Part shown: piece after piece, positions 23,079 to 33,600 of the stretch
How positions within the stretch are numbered: position 1 is the stretch's first letter
Layout: the number at the start of each line of letters is the position of its first letter
DNA from: an uncultured Muribaculaceae bacterium
Lineage (GTDB): Bacteria; Bacteroidota; Bacteroidia; Bacteroidales; Muribaculaceae
Length of the DNA: 64,000 nt
Assembly: GCA_910583675.1 (NCBI GenBank)
Contig: CAJTYH010000005.1
Location: 1-64,000, forward strand
Direction of reading: 5' to 3'
Notes under the pieces: model-generated
What the model was told of the DNA's origin: nothing
What the model saw: the letters and a program-made list of their open reading frames with translations, nothing else
The model's database searches: none
Made by a program: the position numbers and the translations under genes

Positions 23079-24938
23079 TTAGCTGATTGTATAGTTCTTG
23101 GATGTGGCGACGGCTATGTCCTCCACGGTCAGCGCCGCGATGTTGGCCGCCCCGATCTTGAGCTGCTTGGTATCGCCCCCGGTATTGTCGCCCAGGTTGG
23201 CGATGAACTCCCTGAGTGAATCCGGATCCCAAAGTGTGCCCCCCAGAGATGTATCCATTGACGTTACTGCACCGGCTCCTATTCCGACACGTAGTAACGC
23301 GCCCTGTCTGACTTGCAGCCATGCATTGGATATTGCCATCCCGAAACGAAATTCACATATATCCGTTTTTGATCCGGTAATTGATGCCGCGATTTCCTCA
23401 CCTCGTGGAATGTTCACAACAATGTGCTGTGCGGAAACACCTTCGACAAATACTGTCCTTGCCCTATCTGTATTTGCGATTTTTAGACAAGGCAAATCTA
23501 TCAAAGAAAGATTTGCACAATTAGAAGCCACAACACTCCTTACAGTACTATTCTTTGTGTCAATTATTTCGAGGCAAGGGAATGTAAGTTCCGTGACAGA
23601 ATTGCATACACTCATCAATGTACCGCCAGAGAGTAGTCTCAATGCCGGAAGGTCAAGTTCCGTGAGGTTCGGGCAATCCGACACAGTCGTGCCTCCATTG
23701 ACCTCTTCAAGCGCCGGTAAGGACAGCGCCTGAATGCTTCTGCAACTCCTTGCCACCCCTCCGGCACATCTCCTCAGCGACGGCAGCAGCACATTCGTTA
23801 TGTTGCTGCCGTGGGCGATGATACCTCCGACGATCTCCTTGAGGGAAGGAAGATACAGCGTGTACAGGAACTTCGGCAGATATGCCAGATAGTCCTCGTA
23901 CCAGAATTCAAGGTCGGGGACTGACAGGCACTGAACGCTGGACTCCTGCGATGCCAACCTTGCACGCGATCCGGTCACGCCGCGCAGAGCCACGGTCGCC
24001 GGGGCAAGCGGGATGATGGTCTGCCCCTTGGCAAGCTCGTACCTCTCGGTGGTGTAGCTGCGGATGGATCCGACGTTGACCTGCGACAGCGAGAACTGCG
24101 GGCGGCCGTTGAGCGCCACCACCTCTATGCAGGGGGTAGGGGCGGTAACCACGTAGTCCGCCCCGGAGAAGTAGTATATGATCCACCGGTCGCCCGTGTC
24201 GGTGAACAGGTGCTCCCCGCCCTCGCGGGAGAAATACCCGTCGGAGCAGAGGTAGGCATCGGCACCGGCCAGCAGCACCCTGTCAAGCCCGTGACGGATC
24301 CCGTAGCAGTAAGGGAGGTCGGCGCGGAGGCTGTTGCGCAGCAGGTTCAGCAGGTCGGTGTAGCCCGGCATGTTCCACGACTGCGGCACCGCGCCCGGCT
24401 CACCGTCCACGGCCAGGCGCAGACCCAGCACCTTGTCAGCCATGTCGGCCAACGGCTCGCACGCCTGTGTCGGCGCTCCCTGACGCGTCAGCGCCTCGGC
24501 CAGCCGCCCCTTGCCGTGCTCCACGTCCGCCACGAGCTGCGTAACACCCTGAACCACACCCGCAGGGATCCGGACAGGCTCCGACGGAGGCAACGGAGCC
24601 TGCGCCCTGTCCGTAAGCGGCACGAGGGTGTCTATCAGCGCGGCCACCTCGCGTATGCCGCCGGGCATCGTGTCGTCGGGCACGTAGGCCATGAAGTCTA
24701 TGAGGATCCTGCCGGGCGACAACAGGCAGTCCGGGCTGTAGAGCCAGACATGGCCGTCCTGCAGGTCGGCAAATGCATTCGTGTACCTGCCGCCGGTGCA
24801 CGCGGCCTCGTACATCACGTCGAACTTGCTGCCGGCGCACACCGAAGCCTTCCAGTCGTAGGGAGGGATCCCAATGTCGTTCCCGAAGCGGTCGTACAGC
24901 TTGAGCCGGATCGGGTTCCTTGATTTGTAGTATGGCAT
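23079..24938 (-). CDS. Large tail-tip protein with leucine-rich repeats
   Basis: 619 aa. The N-terminal part (KSRNPIRLKLYDRFGNDIGI) looks like a virion-attachment domain; residues about 95-140 are helical. From about 340 to 500 there are tandem LRR-type units (LYLPSLKEIVGG, VLLPSLRRCAGG, LSLPALEEVNGG, LDLPALRLLSGG, LTFPCLEII). The C-terminus ends VEDIAVATSKNYTIS, a pattern seen at the ends of Bacteroidales LRR surface proteins. Probably an adhesin-like receptor-binding protein. The LRR segment (about 23340-23740) is clearly AT-richer than its flanks. Confidence 0.78.
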   Translation of the reverse strand: MPYYKSRNPIRLKLYDRFGNDIGIPPYDWKASVCAGSKFDVMYEAACTGGRYTNAFADLQDGHVWLYSPDCLLSPGRILIDFMAYVPDDTMPGGIREVAALIDTLVPLTDRAQAPLPPSEPVRIPAGVVQGVTQLVADVEHGKGRLAEALTRQGAPTQACEPLADMADKVLGLRLAVDGEPGAVPQSWNMPGYTDLLNLLRNSLRADLPYCYGIRHGLDRVLLAGADAYLCSDGYFSREGGEHLFTDTGDRWIIYYFSGADYVVTAPTPCIEVVALNGRPQFSLSQVNVGSIRSYTTERYELAKGQTIIPLAPATVALRGVTGSRARLASQESSVQCLSVPDLEFWYEDYLAYLPKFLYTLYLPSLKEIVGGIIAHGSNITNVLLPSLRRCAGGVARSCRSIQALSLPALEEVNGGTTVSDCPNLTELDLPALRLLSGGTLMSVCNSVTELTFPCLEIIDTKNSTVRSVVASNCANLSLIDLPCLKIANTDRARTVFVEGVSAQHIVVNIPRGEEIAASITGSKTDICEFRFGMAISNAWLQVRQGALLRVGIGAGAVTSMDTSLGGTLWDPDSLREFIANLGDNTGGDTKQLKIGAANIAALTVEDIAVATSKNYTIS

Positions 24939-24969
24939 GATATCGATCTTGTTTGATGTTCGTATTGTG

Positions 24970-27900
24970 TCAGCTTATCAGGACTTGCTTTCGCGCACCC
25001 ATGCTCCCGGCCTTCACCTCGTAGTAGTAGCGCACGTACTCGTCGGGTCCCGTGTAGCCCACGAGCTGCGGCTTCTGGGTAACGGAGGGATGGAAGAGTG
25101 TGCCCGACGCGTAATACGCCGCCGCGTTGTCGAAAGCCCCGTCGGCCAGCTTGCGGGTGAACAGCCTGCCGGAATACTGCAGGTACTTGTCGTCCGGCTG
25201 AACGAGCGACGCGTCCACCAGGAACTGCCAGTACTCCGTGGCCTTGACGGTGTCGGTGGAGTGCCGCAGCCTGTCGGTATTGGAGGCGCTCTCCGGCACG
25301 AGACTGTAGGAACGCCACCGGTAGGGCTGGTTGTCGGGGGTGTAGGGACCGGTGTCGCAAGCCAGCAGCCATGTGAGCTTCCCGGTCTTGTCGAACACCT
25401 GCACGATCGCCTGGCGCTCGGTGCCGAACGGACGCAGATCCTCCACGGCGGCGGTGGAAATCCCCGATCCCTTAGTCCACACGCTCTCAAGCCCCACCTT
25501 GGCAGCCACGGTGACCCCGTCGTCATGGTAGAACCGCAGGTACGCGTCGTCGAACTCGCTCAGGCTTATGCGGCGCTTGCCGCCTATGACCGTCATCAGC
25601 TTGCCCACGGACACGAGGGCGGCGTTGAGCATGCCGCCGGAGAACAACGCCGTCAGCACGCCGCCGCTCAGGATCCTCACCTTCTCCGCGTCGAGGGTGA
25701 TCCCCTCGTCGGCATCCAGCCTCACGCCGGCACGCTCCACCCCGTCCACGCGGACGCTCATCGCCACCTGATCCGCGGTCTGCTCTATCCGGCTCTCCAG
25801 ATCCCCGCCCGGAGGGCAGTACGGCGTCGGGACGGCTCCCTCCTCGAGCTTCAGCGACGAGATCTCCAGCCTGTTGGGCCACCGGAGGCTTGCAGCCCAG
25901 TCCATGTATACAAGCAGGTACAGCGGGGCGGACGGGAGCGGCATGGGGTCGAACGTCTGGAAGTGCAGCCCGTACCTCGCCCCCGACGAAAGCTCCGACG
26001 GTGTCACGGCGCTGCTCGTGGCTATCGGGGCGATGCGTCCGGTGCTGTCCACCTTGGCCAGCGCAGCACGCAGGGAACAGTCCGCCGGAAGCGTCTGGCC
26101 TGACACGATGCTTGACAGGGACATGTCGAACGTCAGCGTGTAGTCAGTCCCGGCCTCGAAGTCGGCTATGTGAAGGGGGCACTGCAGCGCCGCCATCCCG
26201 TCGGGAGCCTCGGACACGTAGATCCTTACCCGGTTGTCCGCCTCGTCAATGACGAACGGATCCGACGGGTATACGCTCCACCTGCCGGCAGTGGCAAGGT
26301 TGCGGCTCAGCTTACCCACTTGGCTTACCACGGCATCGGCGGTAACCTCAAGGCTTCCCACCCGCTTGTCAAGCGCCGTGGCGGCCTCCGCATTGGCCGC
26401 GATCTTCCTCTCCGTCACCTCGAGGGTGGCGCGGTATTCGGCGGCAAGCCCGGTGGAATCCGCCTGGATGCCGACGGCCACCGTGTCAACCAGCTCCCCG
26501 CCGAGGTAGAGCCGGAACGTCACGCTCCGCATGTCCGCCGTCGGAACGACGTAACGCGAATAGTTCCTTTCGGCATCGTCCACGTAGTTCCCGGTGGCCG
26601 CATCGTAGCGCCTGACCACGTACTTAAGCGACAGGTTCTCGGAAGTGTTGGTGCCGATGCCCGTCAGCGCCGCCTCCCTCACGCCGTCCGTGCCGGCTCC
26701 GTGGTACACCCGGCAGGTGATCCTTGACGGGGAGAACACCGGGGTGTCGCCCCCGGACATCACCACCACTGGGGAATCCGGCTTGAGGGAATAGGGGGTG
26801 CGCCGTCCGATCCAGGAGGTCAGTTCCTCCTCCTTTCCTTCAGCCTCGAGCACGAAGGTGCCCGTGAAGCGGTTGCCCTCCGGGGAGATGCGTGTCTTGA
26901 GCTTGTCGGTGCCAAGCGAGAAGCCGTCTATCCCGGCGTACTGGTAGATGTAGGGCGATCCCTCCCCGTATGATGCCATGACTATGACGTTCTGGCGTGA
27001 CGGGGTCTCGCTGCCCATGACCACGATCCTGTCACCCCCGGCGGGTGCGCAGTCCGCCCCGGCGGGGTCGAACTCGCCGTCGTTGTTGGACAGGTCTATG
27101 TAGCCGAACACGTCACCCGCCTCGTCCGGCCCGGTGGTGCCGGCGGCCATGACGCGCCGCCAGTAGTAGCGGTTGCCAAGCCTCCCGGAGCTGTCGCGTT
27201 CGAGGTTGAAGGTCTCGCACCGCGCGAAGTCACCCACCCGGAAGTCGTTGGAGACCCGTGCGCCGTCGCCGGACTTGGCACGGAAGAAGCAGCGCCAACC
27301 CGCGACGGATCCGTTCACGGACAGTTCCTGCACCGAGCAGCATGTCATGGCCGCCGGGGAGCTGACCTGGCAGCCACCGACGTGCGTCCGCTCCTGCACT
27401 TCGATCTCCTTTACGTTCATCCGCTTGTTGACCGTCAGGTACGCCGTGTCGAAGTGAGCCTCCCCCGCGTCGTCTATCCATAAGGAGCCACCTCCCGCAC
27501 CGGGCACGTAGTTCCCGACGGTGATTGCCTTGCCCACGGCCATGGCGTTGCCCACAGTGGCGTTGCGCCCTATGGCCGCGTCCTTCCGGACACGGGCGCT
27601 CTCCACCTCCGCGTTGCCGTCAGCATCAACCTCCGCACCCGACAACCCGCGCACGTATTCTCCAGTCTCCACCCCGTCAAGGAAGATCTTCCGCCCACGG
27701 GCCGTGTCCGCCTCCAGGCGGCTAAGGAACTGTTTCCGCACAGGGCTGTCCGGATCCAGATCATGCGACATGGCTGCATGATCCGCCTCTTTGGCATTGT
27801 CTGCCATTGACGCATGTATGGCCTCCTGTGCCAGATCGGCCTGTTCTGCATGAATGGCCAGATCCGCACGCGCCGCATGTATAGCCTCCTGTACCACGCC

Positions 27901-27996
27901 GTTCACGTTATACGCGTTGGCGTTCGTTATTACGCCACCCTTAACGGATGCGCCACGGTTAGCCTTTGATTTCCTAAGAATCTTAACATCAATCAT
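24970..27996 (-). CDS. Very large minor tail protein, 1,008 aa
   Basis: Among the largest proteins of the phage, very GC-rich. The N-terminal ~100 residues carry an Ala/His/Asp-rich heptad-like repeat (EAIHAARADLAIHAEQADLA and EAIHASMADNAKEAD) that should form a coiled coil. Mixed beta domains follow. A stretch at about 545-580 (KIAANAEAATALDKRVGSLE) is again a coiled coil. The C-terminal part (GPYTPDNQPYRWRSYSLVPE) is repeated-sheet like. It is probably the central tail spike or tip protein; no catalytic motif is seen. Confidence 0.75.
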   Translation of the reverse strand: MIDVKILRKSKANRGASVKGGVITNANAYNVNGVVQEAIHAARADLAIHAEQADLAQEAIHASMADNAKEADHAAMSHDLDPDSPVRKQFLSRLEADTARGRKIFLDGVETGEYVRGLSGAEVDADGNAEVESARVRKDAAIGRNATVGNAMAVGKAITVGNYVPGAGGGSLWIDDAGEAHFDTAYLTVNKRMNVKEIEVQERTHVGGCQVSSPAAMTCCSVQELSVNGSVAGWRCFFRAKSGDGARVSNDFRVGDFARCETFNLERDSSGRLGNRYYWRRVMAAGTTGPDEAGDVFGYIDLSNNDGEFDPAGADCAPAGGDRIVVMGSETPSRQNVIVMASYGEGSPYIYQYAGIDGFSLGTDKLKTRISPEGNRFTGTFVLEAEGKEEELTSWIGRRTPYSLKPDSPVVVMSGGDTPVFSPSRITCRVYHGAGTDGVREAALTGIGTNTSENLSLKYVVRRYDAATGNYVDDAERNYSRYVVPTADMRSVTFRLYLGGELVDTVAVGIQADSTGLAAEYRATLEVTERKIAANAEAATALDKRVGSLEVTADAVVSQVGKLSRNLATAGRWSVYPSDPFVIDEADNRVRIYVSEAPDGMAALQCPLHIADFEAGTDYTLTFDMSLSSIVSGQTLPADCSLRAALAKVDSTGRIAPIATSSAVTPSELSSGARYGLHFQTFDPMPLPSAPLYLLVYMDWAASLRWPNRLEISSLKLEEGAVPTPYCPPGGDLESRIEQTADQVAMSVRVDGVERAGVRLDADEGITLDAEKVRILSGGVLTALFSGGMLNAALVSVGKLMTVIGGKRRISLSEFDDAYLRFYHDDGVTVAAKVGLESVWTKGSGISTAAVEDLRPFGTERQAIVQVFDKTGKLTWLLACDTGPYTPDNQPYRWRSYSLVPESASNTDRLRHSTDTVKATEYWQFLVDASLVQPDDKYLQYSGRLFTRKLADGAFDNAAAYYASGTLFHPSVTQKPQLVGYTGPDEYVRYYYEVKAGSMGARKQVLIS

Positions 27997-30649
27997 TCCA
28001 GACCTCCTTTAATGTTAATTCCGCGCTCCCTTCTATAAGATTGCGGCTTATGCCTTGCACATAGAACTCCTTTCCCAACGCCGGATGCACATAATGACTG
28101 AATAGATCCACCAGGCCATCGCGATCCTCCATTCTATGAACCATCAGCACCCTCGGCTTGTGACACTCCTTATAATAGCTGTCCACATAGGACTGCTCCG
28201 GTTTTGCGTACAGCTGCTTATTGTAGTCATAAATCGTCAACACTCCATTGCCCGTATCAACAGCAAGGGCTGTAGACAGACCTACAGCATCGCCGGCTCC
28301 CAACCGTTGCCTTTCCGACAATGTGAGTGCGCTGCATATCTCAAAACTTATGTCATCCTTGCGGTTTACGAATGCCTCGCGCGTATCGCTCATGTAGACT
28401 ATGTCATCCTCCTCCAGATTGTTTACCAGACCATTGTCGCTGTATATCTTCATCTCGAAGGACTTTATAAAGATACTGCTTACCGCCGCCATCAACGGCA
28501 CTGAATATTCCAGGAAGCCCTGTTGGAAAAACACCGTACCCGGCTTTATATAGCCGTTCCACATGAGGTTCACCGGGCCAAGGATCATGAAACGCACGGC
28601 ACCGCTCAGCTTGTCACTTTTCTTTATCGGTATGGCCATACCTTCGGCATCTATCCCCATCGCATAGTCTATGTTGTTCTGCAAGTCGAACTCCGTGCCG
28701 ACCAGCTTATCCCCTATCTTCGGATCTATGCCTATGGTAAAGCATTGCTTGTAGTACTCAGCGTCGTTGGCGCATTGCTCCCGTTTCTTGTATTTCATCC
28801 ACTTGAAATCAGAAACCTTACCGTCCATACCGGTCTCCACAAGACACTTGTCCCCGATTATGAGCATGCATGCCAATACCGGAACCTTTGAGATCCGATC
28901 CGTAGGATCGTCAGCCGCACTGTATTTGAACTCGAATTCCTGCGGCCCCGTGCCGGTAAAGGGGATCAGGCTGCGTGGAATCTCGTTCCATACGGCAGGA
29001 GCGGCGGGCGTGTCGGCCTTGAAATACTGTTGGGTATAGTAGCGTCCGTCACCGTTGTTTCTGCTCGGAACAGTCTTGTGCCAAACCTGCGGATCCGGTT
29101 CATCCCAACTCGCAGCATCATGGAGCGTCTTGTAAGGCTGTGTGAAATCCATTACCGGATTCATCACCAACTTACCGGAGAGCACTATGTAGTTTGTGGT
29201 CTCATCATCCGATGGAGAATAGACACCCCCCGCCACATTGCCGTTATACACTGCCAGCGGGGCGTTTGCCAAAAGGCTGTCCGCATTCGGATAAGTAGTC
29301 TGGCTGTCAGTCTTACGATTTCCGTTTACGCTGATCACGAGGTAGTTTGACATGTCTATCCTTGGGATCGGGGAATTGTCTTTGAGGTCATCCTTCCGGT
29401 CAATCTTCCCCAACGCCAAAAGAGCGGCTGCTGGAGTGGCGGTCATGACATATGGCAACATATGCTGGTTAGCATTGTCGTGGCACCACTTGTCTATCAA
29501 GCTCACGCCGGAACCGGCTTCCGGAAAAGTCCATTTGGGATTGTTCCTCACCTGCACGTACCAGTCTGTTATGGTAGCACCGCCATACGAAGTCTTACGG
29601 CCATGGGTCATATCGTAGAAAGCGGCATATGCCTGTTCCCCCTCGCCATCCGAGGAGTATTCAGTCATGTATTTCTGCCTGTTGGTGTATGGCGACGTGA
29701 GGTCGCTTTCATCCAACGGGCTTTCTATCAGTTTCTCCATGCTCTCGGTGTTGCAAGTGACCAATATCTGGTTGAATACCTCCCCGATGCTTATGTTTGT
29801 ATCGGTGCCGGCCACATTCGACACCGAAATCTCTACCACCTGTTTCGGGGTGGTATGCATGGATTCAGACAGCAGATCCTGCCAGTCCATAGGAGCCGAT
29901 CCCTTTAAGGTCTCCCATGAGAATATGTAGAATTGAAAACCGGATTGTACCATGTGCAGGTTCAAGTACCGCAGCATCTCTGTAAGCACCTTCTCGTTCG
30001 TCCACACGTTGTCCTCCTCTTCCTTTAGGAACAGCAGCTCAGAGACTGCGATCTGCTTGAATATAAGATAGCGGTCAACCACGGCGGTCATGCTCTTGCT
30101 GCCGTCATAATGACACTTGACGGTATTTTTGCCGGTTATGTCCAGATTGCTGCATACACCGGCAATCATGTCGGCAAGTATACCGTGGAACGTGCGCATC
30201 CCGGCGCTCGCCTTTACCTCCTCATAAAGCACACCGAGGCTTCCCACATTGCGGTACTTGGAGTATTGGAGTGCGGACAATGCGTCTATGCAGGTCAGCT
30301 CCAGTTCGTCATATACCTCGTTATAGCCCTGTGAATAAGCCTGTGGCTCTATGAATCCGGCAAATATGCACCTGTCACCCCTGTAGATGTTAACCACGGC
30401 ATCCATGCAGGAGGTGCAGAAGAAATCCTTTACGAAATCGCGCGTAAGCAACCTTATGGTGGCCTGGCTGCGTAACAGGTGGTCGAACGTGTCGTTGACA
30501 CTGTGCCTTATCTCAACGGGATCGTCGGTAAAGAATATCCCGCTGCCGTCATCGCCGATCTCCACCTGCTTTGCGCGGTTGTTGTCCGTCACTATGTGCA
30601 CCGTGACTGTTTCTCCCTGACGGGTCAAAAAACTTCCGTAATAATACAT
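27989..30649 (-). CDS. Tail tip / baseplate-hub-like protein, 886 aa
   Basis: Starts MYYYGSFLTRQGETVTVHIV. The N-terminal ~180 residues (YRGDRCIFAGFIEPQAYSQG, YDELELTCIDALSALQYSKY) resemble the distal-tail or hub proteins that follow tape-measure genes in Bacteroidales phages. The rest is large and beta-rich, without a peptidase motif. It overlaps the next gene by 8 bases and starts 5 bases after the tape measure, so it belongs to one late operon. Confidence 0.75.
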   Translation of the reverse strand: MYYYGSFLTRQGETVTVHIVTDNNRAKQVEIGDDGSGIFFTDDPVEIRHSVNDTFDHLLRSQATIRLLTRDFVKDFFCTSCMDAVVNIYRGDRCIFAGFIEPQAYSQGYNEVYDELELTCIDALSALQYSKYRNVGSLGVLYEEVKASAGMRTFHGILADMIAGVCSNLDITGKNTVKCHYDGSKSMTAVVDRYLIFKQIAVSELLFLKEEEDNVWTNEKVLTEMLRYLNLHMVQSGFQFYIFSWETLKGSAPMDWQDLLSESMHTTPKQVVEISVSNVAGTDTNISIGEVFNQILVTCNTESMEKLIESPLDESDLTSPYTNRQKYMTEYSSDGEGEQAYAAFYDMTHGRKTSYGGATITDWYVQVRNNPKWTFPEAGSGVSLIDKWCHDNANQHMLPYVMTATPAAALLALGKIDRKDDLKDNSPIPRIDMSNYLVISVNGNRKTDSQTTYPNADSLLANAPLAVYNGNVAGGVYSPSDDETTNYIVLSGKLVMNPVMDFTQPYKTLHDAASWDEPDPQVWHKTVPSRNNGDGRYYTQQYFKADTPAAPAVWNEIPRSLIPFTGTGPQEFEFKYSAADDPTDRISKVPVLACMLIIGDKCLVETGMDGKVSDFKWMKYKKREQCANDAEYYKQCFTIGIDPKIGDKLVGTEFDLQNNIDYAMGIDAEGMAIPIKKSDKLSGAVRFMILGPVNLMWNGYIKPGTVFFQQGFLEYSVPLMAAVSSIFIKSFEMKIYSDNGLVNNLEEDDIVYMSDTREAFVNRKDDISFEICSALTLSERQRLGAGDAVGLSTALAVDTGNGVLTIYDYNKQLYAKPEQSYVDSYYKECHKPRVLMVHRMEDRDGLVDLFSHYVHPALGKEFYVQGISRNLIEGSAELTLKEVWND

Positions 30650-30653
30650 GGTA

Positions 30654-33600
30654 TCAAAGTCTTATATCGGTTCGTCTGCCGGATTTACCGGATAGTCTGG
30701 TCTCGTTGGCCAACACGCACACGAGATCTCTGCCGGAAGCTCTCAGTGTGCCCCTTACGGTCACAGGCTGTCCCGCCGGATGCAGCATGCCGCGCAACCT
30801 GTTCAAGTCCAATTTGGCATCCGCGCGGCTTATATTGCGAGACATTGTTATGCCCCGACCAAGATTCCCGTTGCCGTTAAGGGCGTTGTACAGACGTAGC
30901 TGCTGTGTCTTGTTCAATATCATCTCCCCGCTGTTCACCCGCGCCAACAGCTTGTCGCCAGACGGGGAGTTGCCACCTACGATACCGCCGGTAGCAAAGC
31001 TCCCGATCACTGCCAGAGCGCTCACAACCGCCGCCACACCAGCGGCAATGGCTGCGATATTTGCCGGGAAAGGCAGCTTTGCACCCTGTGAGACAACTTC
31101 CGAAATTGATTCTCCCTGTTTTGCTGCGGTATTCTTCATCGCGGCAAGGGTGTTGGTCTCAAGCGCCTGTGTGTCGGCCTGTGTCGCCACGGTCTTTGCC
31201 ACGGTCGTACCTGCCTGAACGCCCTCCGCTGCGGACTGCATCTCTGTGGCTCCGGTCATCATGTTGATAATATCCACAACTCCCCTTATTCCGTCATAGA
31301 TCTGAAGGAAACCGTCTATGATGGCCGTTATCTTCTGCCAGGCGTTGCCGTTCCCCTCCAAGGCACCGGTGATCCCCTCTATGCCACCTCCGATACCTTT
31401 TATGGCACCCCATCCCTCACGGTAGGTCTCAAAGGTCACCTTGGCCTCCCTGCCGGCATTGCGCATCGCGTCGGCCTTGCGGTTCCATGCGTCTATCTCG
31501 GAGTTCAGGCGCGCCGCCTCGTCCCGTGATTCGGTCTTGTCCAGTTCCTTGTTAAGGAAGGCTATGTTTTCAGTGATGTCCTTGATGGAGGTGGCATCGG
31601 CGTTGAACACCGGTTGATTGGCCTCCTTCTTGGTTCTGCCCGCATCACGATATGATTGAGCCTTTTTCTCCCATTCCTCCAACCGTTGGTTTATTCCCGT
31701 AGCGTCCTCCTTGGATGCCGTTTCGAGCTGCTCGTTGAGATACCTGATGTTTTCACCTATCTCCTTGAGATTGGCGGCCTCCTCCTTGTATACCGGAGCG
31801 GTTCCTGCATTGCGTATTACGTCGGCTCTCTCCTGCCACAATGCGATCTCCTTGTTGATCTCCGCGGCACGCTCCTCCGAAGCAGTCCTCAACTCATGAT
31901 TCAGTGCCTGGATGTTCTTCTCGTACCCGTCAAGGTTATGCGCGTTCGGATCATATTCAGGAGCTTTTGATTTTACTTTAGAATCGGGTTTATTATGCTC
32001 CTTAAATTCTGTCGGGCGCACAGAAGAGCCAGTAACCTCATATTTGATTGATGCTGCTTCTTTCAGCGAATCCTCCAATTGCTTATTCAGGGCAGCTACC
32101 GTTTTAGCATTATTATTGATGGCATCTTGCGCCTTGTCATGGTCTGATTTTTTTAAAATATCCCTTCCATCATAAATCTCATCATCACGCATATGCTTAT
32201 TACGAGATTCTTCATTCATCAGAAGGGCATTTTTCATGACCATCTCCCTCTTGGTACTATAAAGTCGCTTTTTGCCATTTTCATCATAGGCAATATCGTG
32301 ACTTTCCTGTTCCTTCTTTGCAATGCGATCGGCAAGTATGCGAGTGCGTGCCTCTATTACCATCTGACGGCAATAGGCTTTGCTGTTTGCCTCAAGTGCC
32401 TTGTACCAATCAGAGACACTTGAAAAATATCCCATGGTATCACCATAGGCGTTGTTCATCTCAGATACCAGTTTCGCTTCCTGCTCCTTGGTGCCGTTGA
32501 AAGTCTTAAGCCTGCTGATATTGAGTTCCAACGAAGCCCTGTATCGTTCGAGGGTGGAGTTTTCCGCCTCCTGCATCTGAGCCAACTGCTCCGCTTCCCT
32601 CTTGGCTGCTTCTTGAGCGTCAAGCAGCTTGTTTGTGGAATCCGTGGCCTCATCCGCTTTTAATGCAAAATACGCTATTACAGAAGTTACTGCCGCTATT
32701 GCCAAACCTATGCCCGTGGATATTAGCATCCCTTTCCAAGCTATTGCAAACAGTCTCAGACCATGCGTCCCTTGTGTTAATGCTATACAAAATTGAGAAA
32801 TAAATAGCCTTGCAGTTCCAATTGTCTTTGCAATACCTCTACTGCTTGATGTAATAACATTGGATGCAGACCAAAATGCATTAATCTTATTAACGGAACC
32901 TGACAATACGCCAGAGAATGCAAGTACTCCTTTTGACAGCTTTACTATACCGAGCAAAGCTATTGTTGTGTCGGATGCCATTGTAACAAATGGCATAGCA
33001 CCTTGCGCTATACTTCCAATTTGTTCCCTTATATCCCCAAGGGCATTCTCAAGTTGTTTTTGCTTCCCTACATCAGTCTTGGCCAACTCAGCATTCATTC
33101 CGCCGACAGACCCCTCAACAACCTCACAAAGTACTGCTACACGTTGTGCTTCGGTACCATACTTCAATATACTTTCCTGAATTTCATCAAAGCTGTAACC
33201 ATAACGACTAAGCGCACCAGTTTGGCCATCCATCACCTTACCTAACATTGTAGCTATTTGTGATGCATTTTCTTGAGAAGCATTCAACCCATACTGCTGT
33301 GCCAGCATGTCATTCATTACAGGAATCAGTTTCTCTAAGCTCTGCTTTTCTGATAAGTATGTTGCCAATTCTTGAGCACCTGACAGCTGTACCTCATCCC
33401 CAATTACGCCCAATTCTTGTTGGGCGGCACAAAGATCCTTGATGCTTTTAATATCGGAATCACACGCAGCCATCGTATTCCTCATATTCGTAGCAAGCTG
33501 CGTCTCTGCCTCTATTTGTGTCGCATAGCAATCTGTTGTTGCCTTCAATACTGATTGCAAGGAGGTCAATGTCCTACTTACAGAATCAATTCCTGTCGCC

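Noticed and set aside
24937..26103. Long plus-strand open frames (up to 388 codons) in 21-27 kb
   Set aside because: They lie opposite clearly coding GC-rich tail genes and are Arg/His/Gly-rich, as expected of antisense frames in GC-rich DNA.
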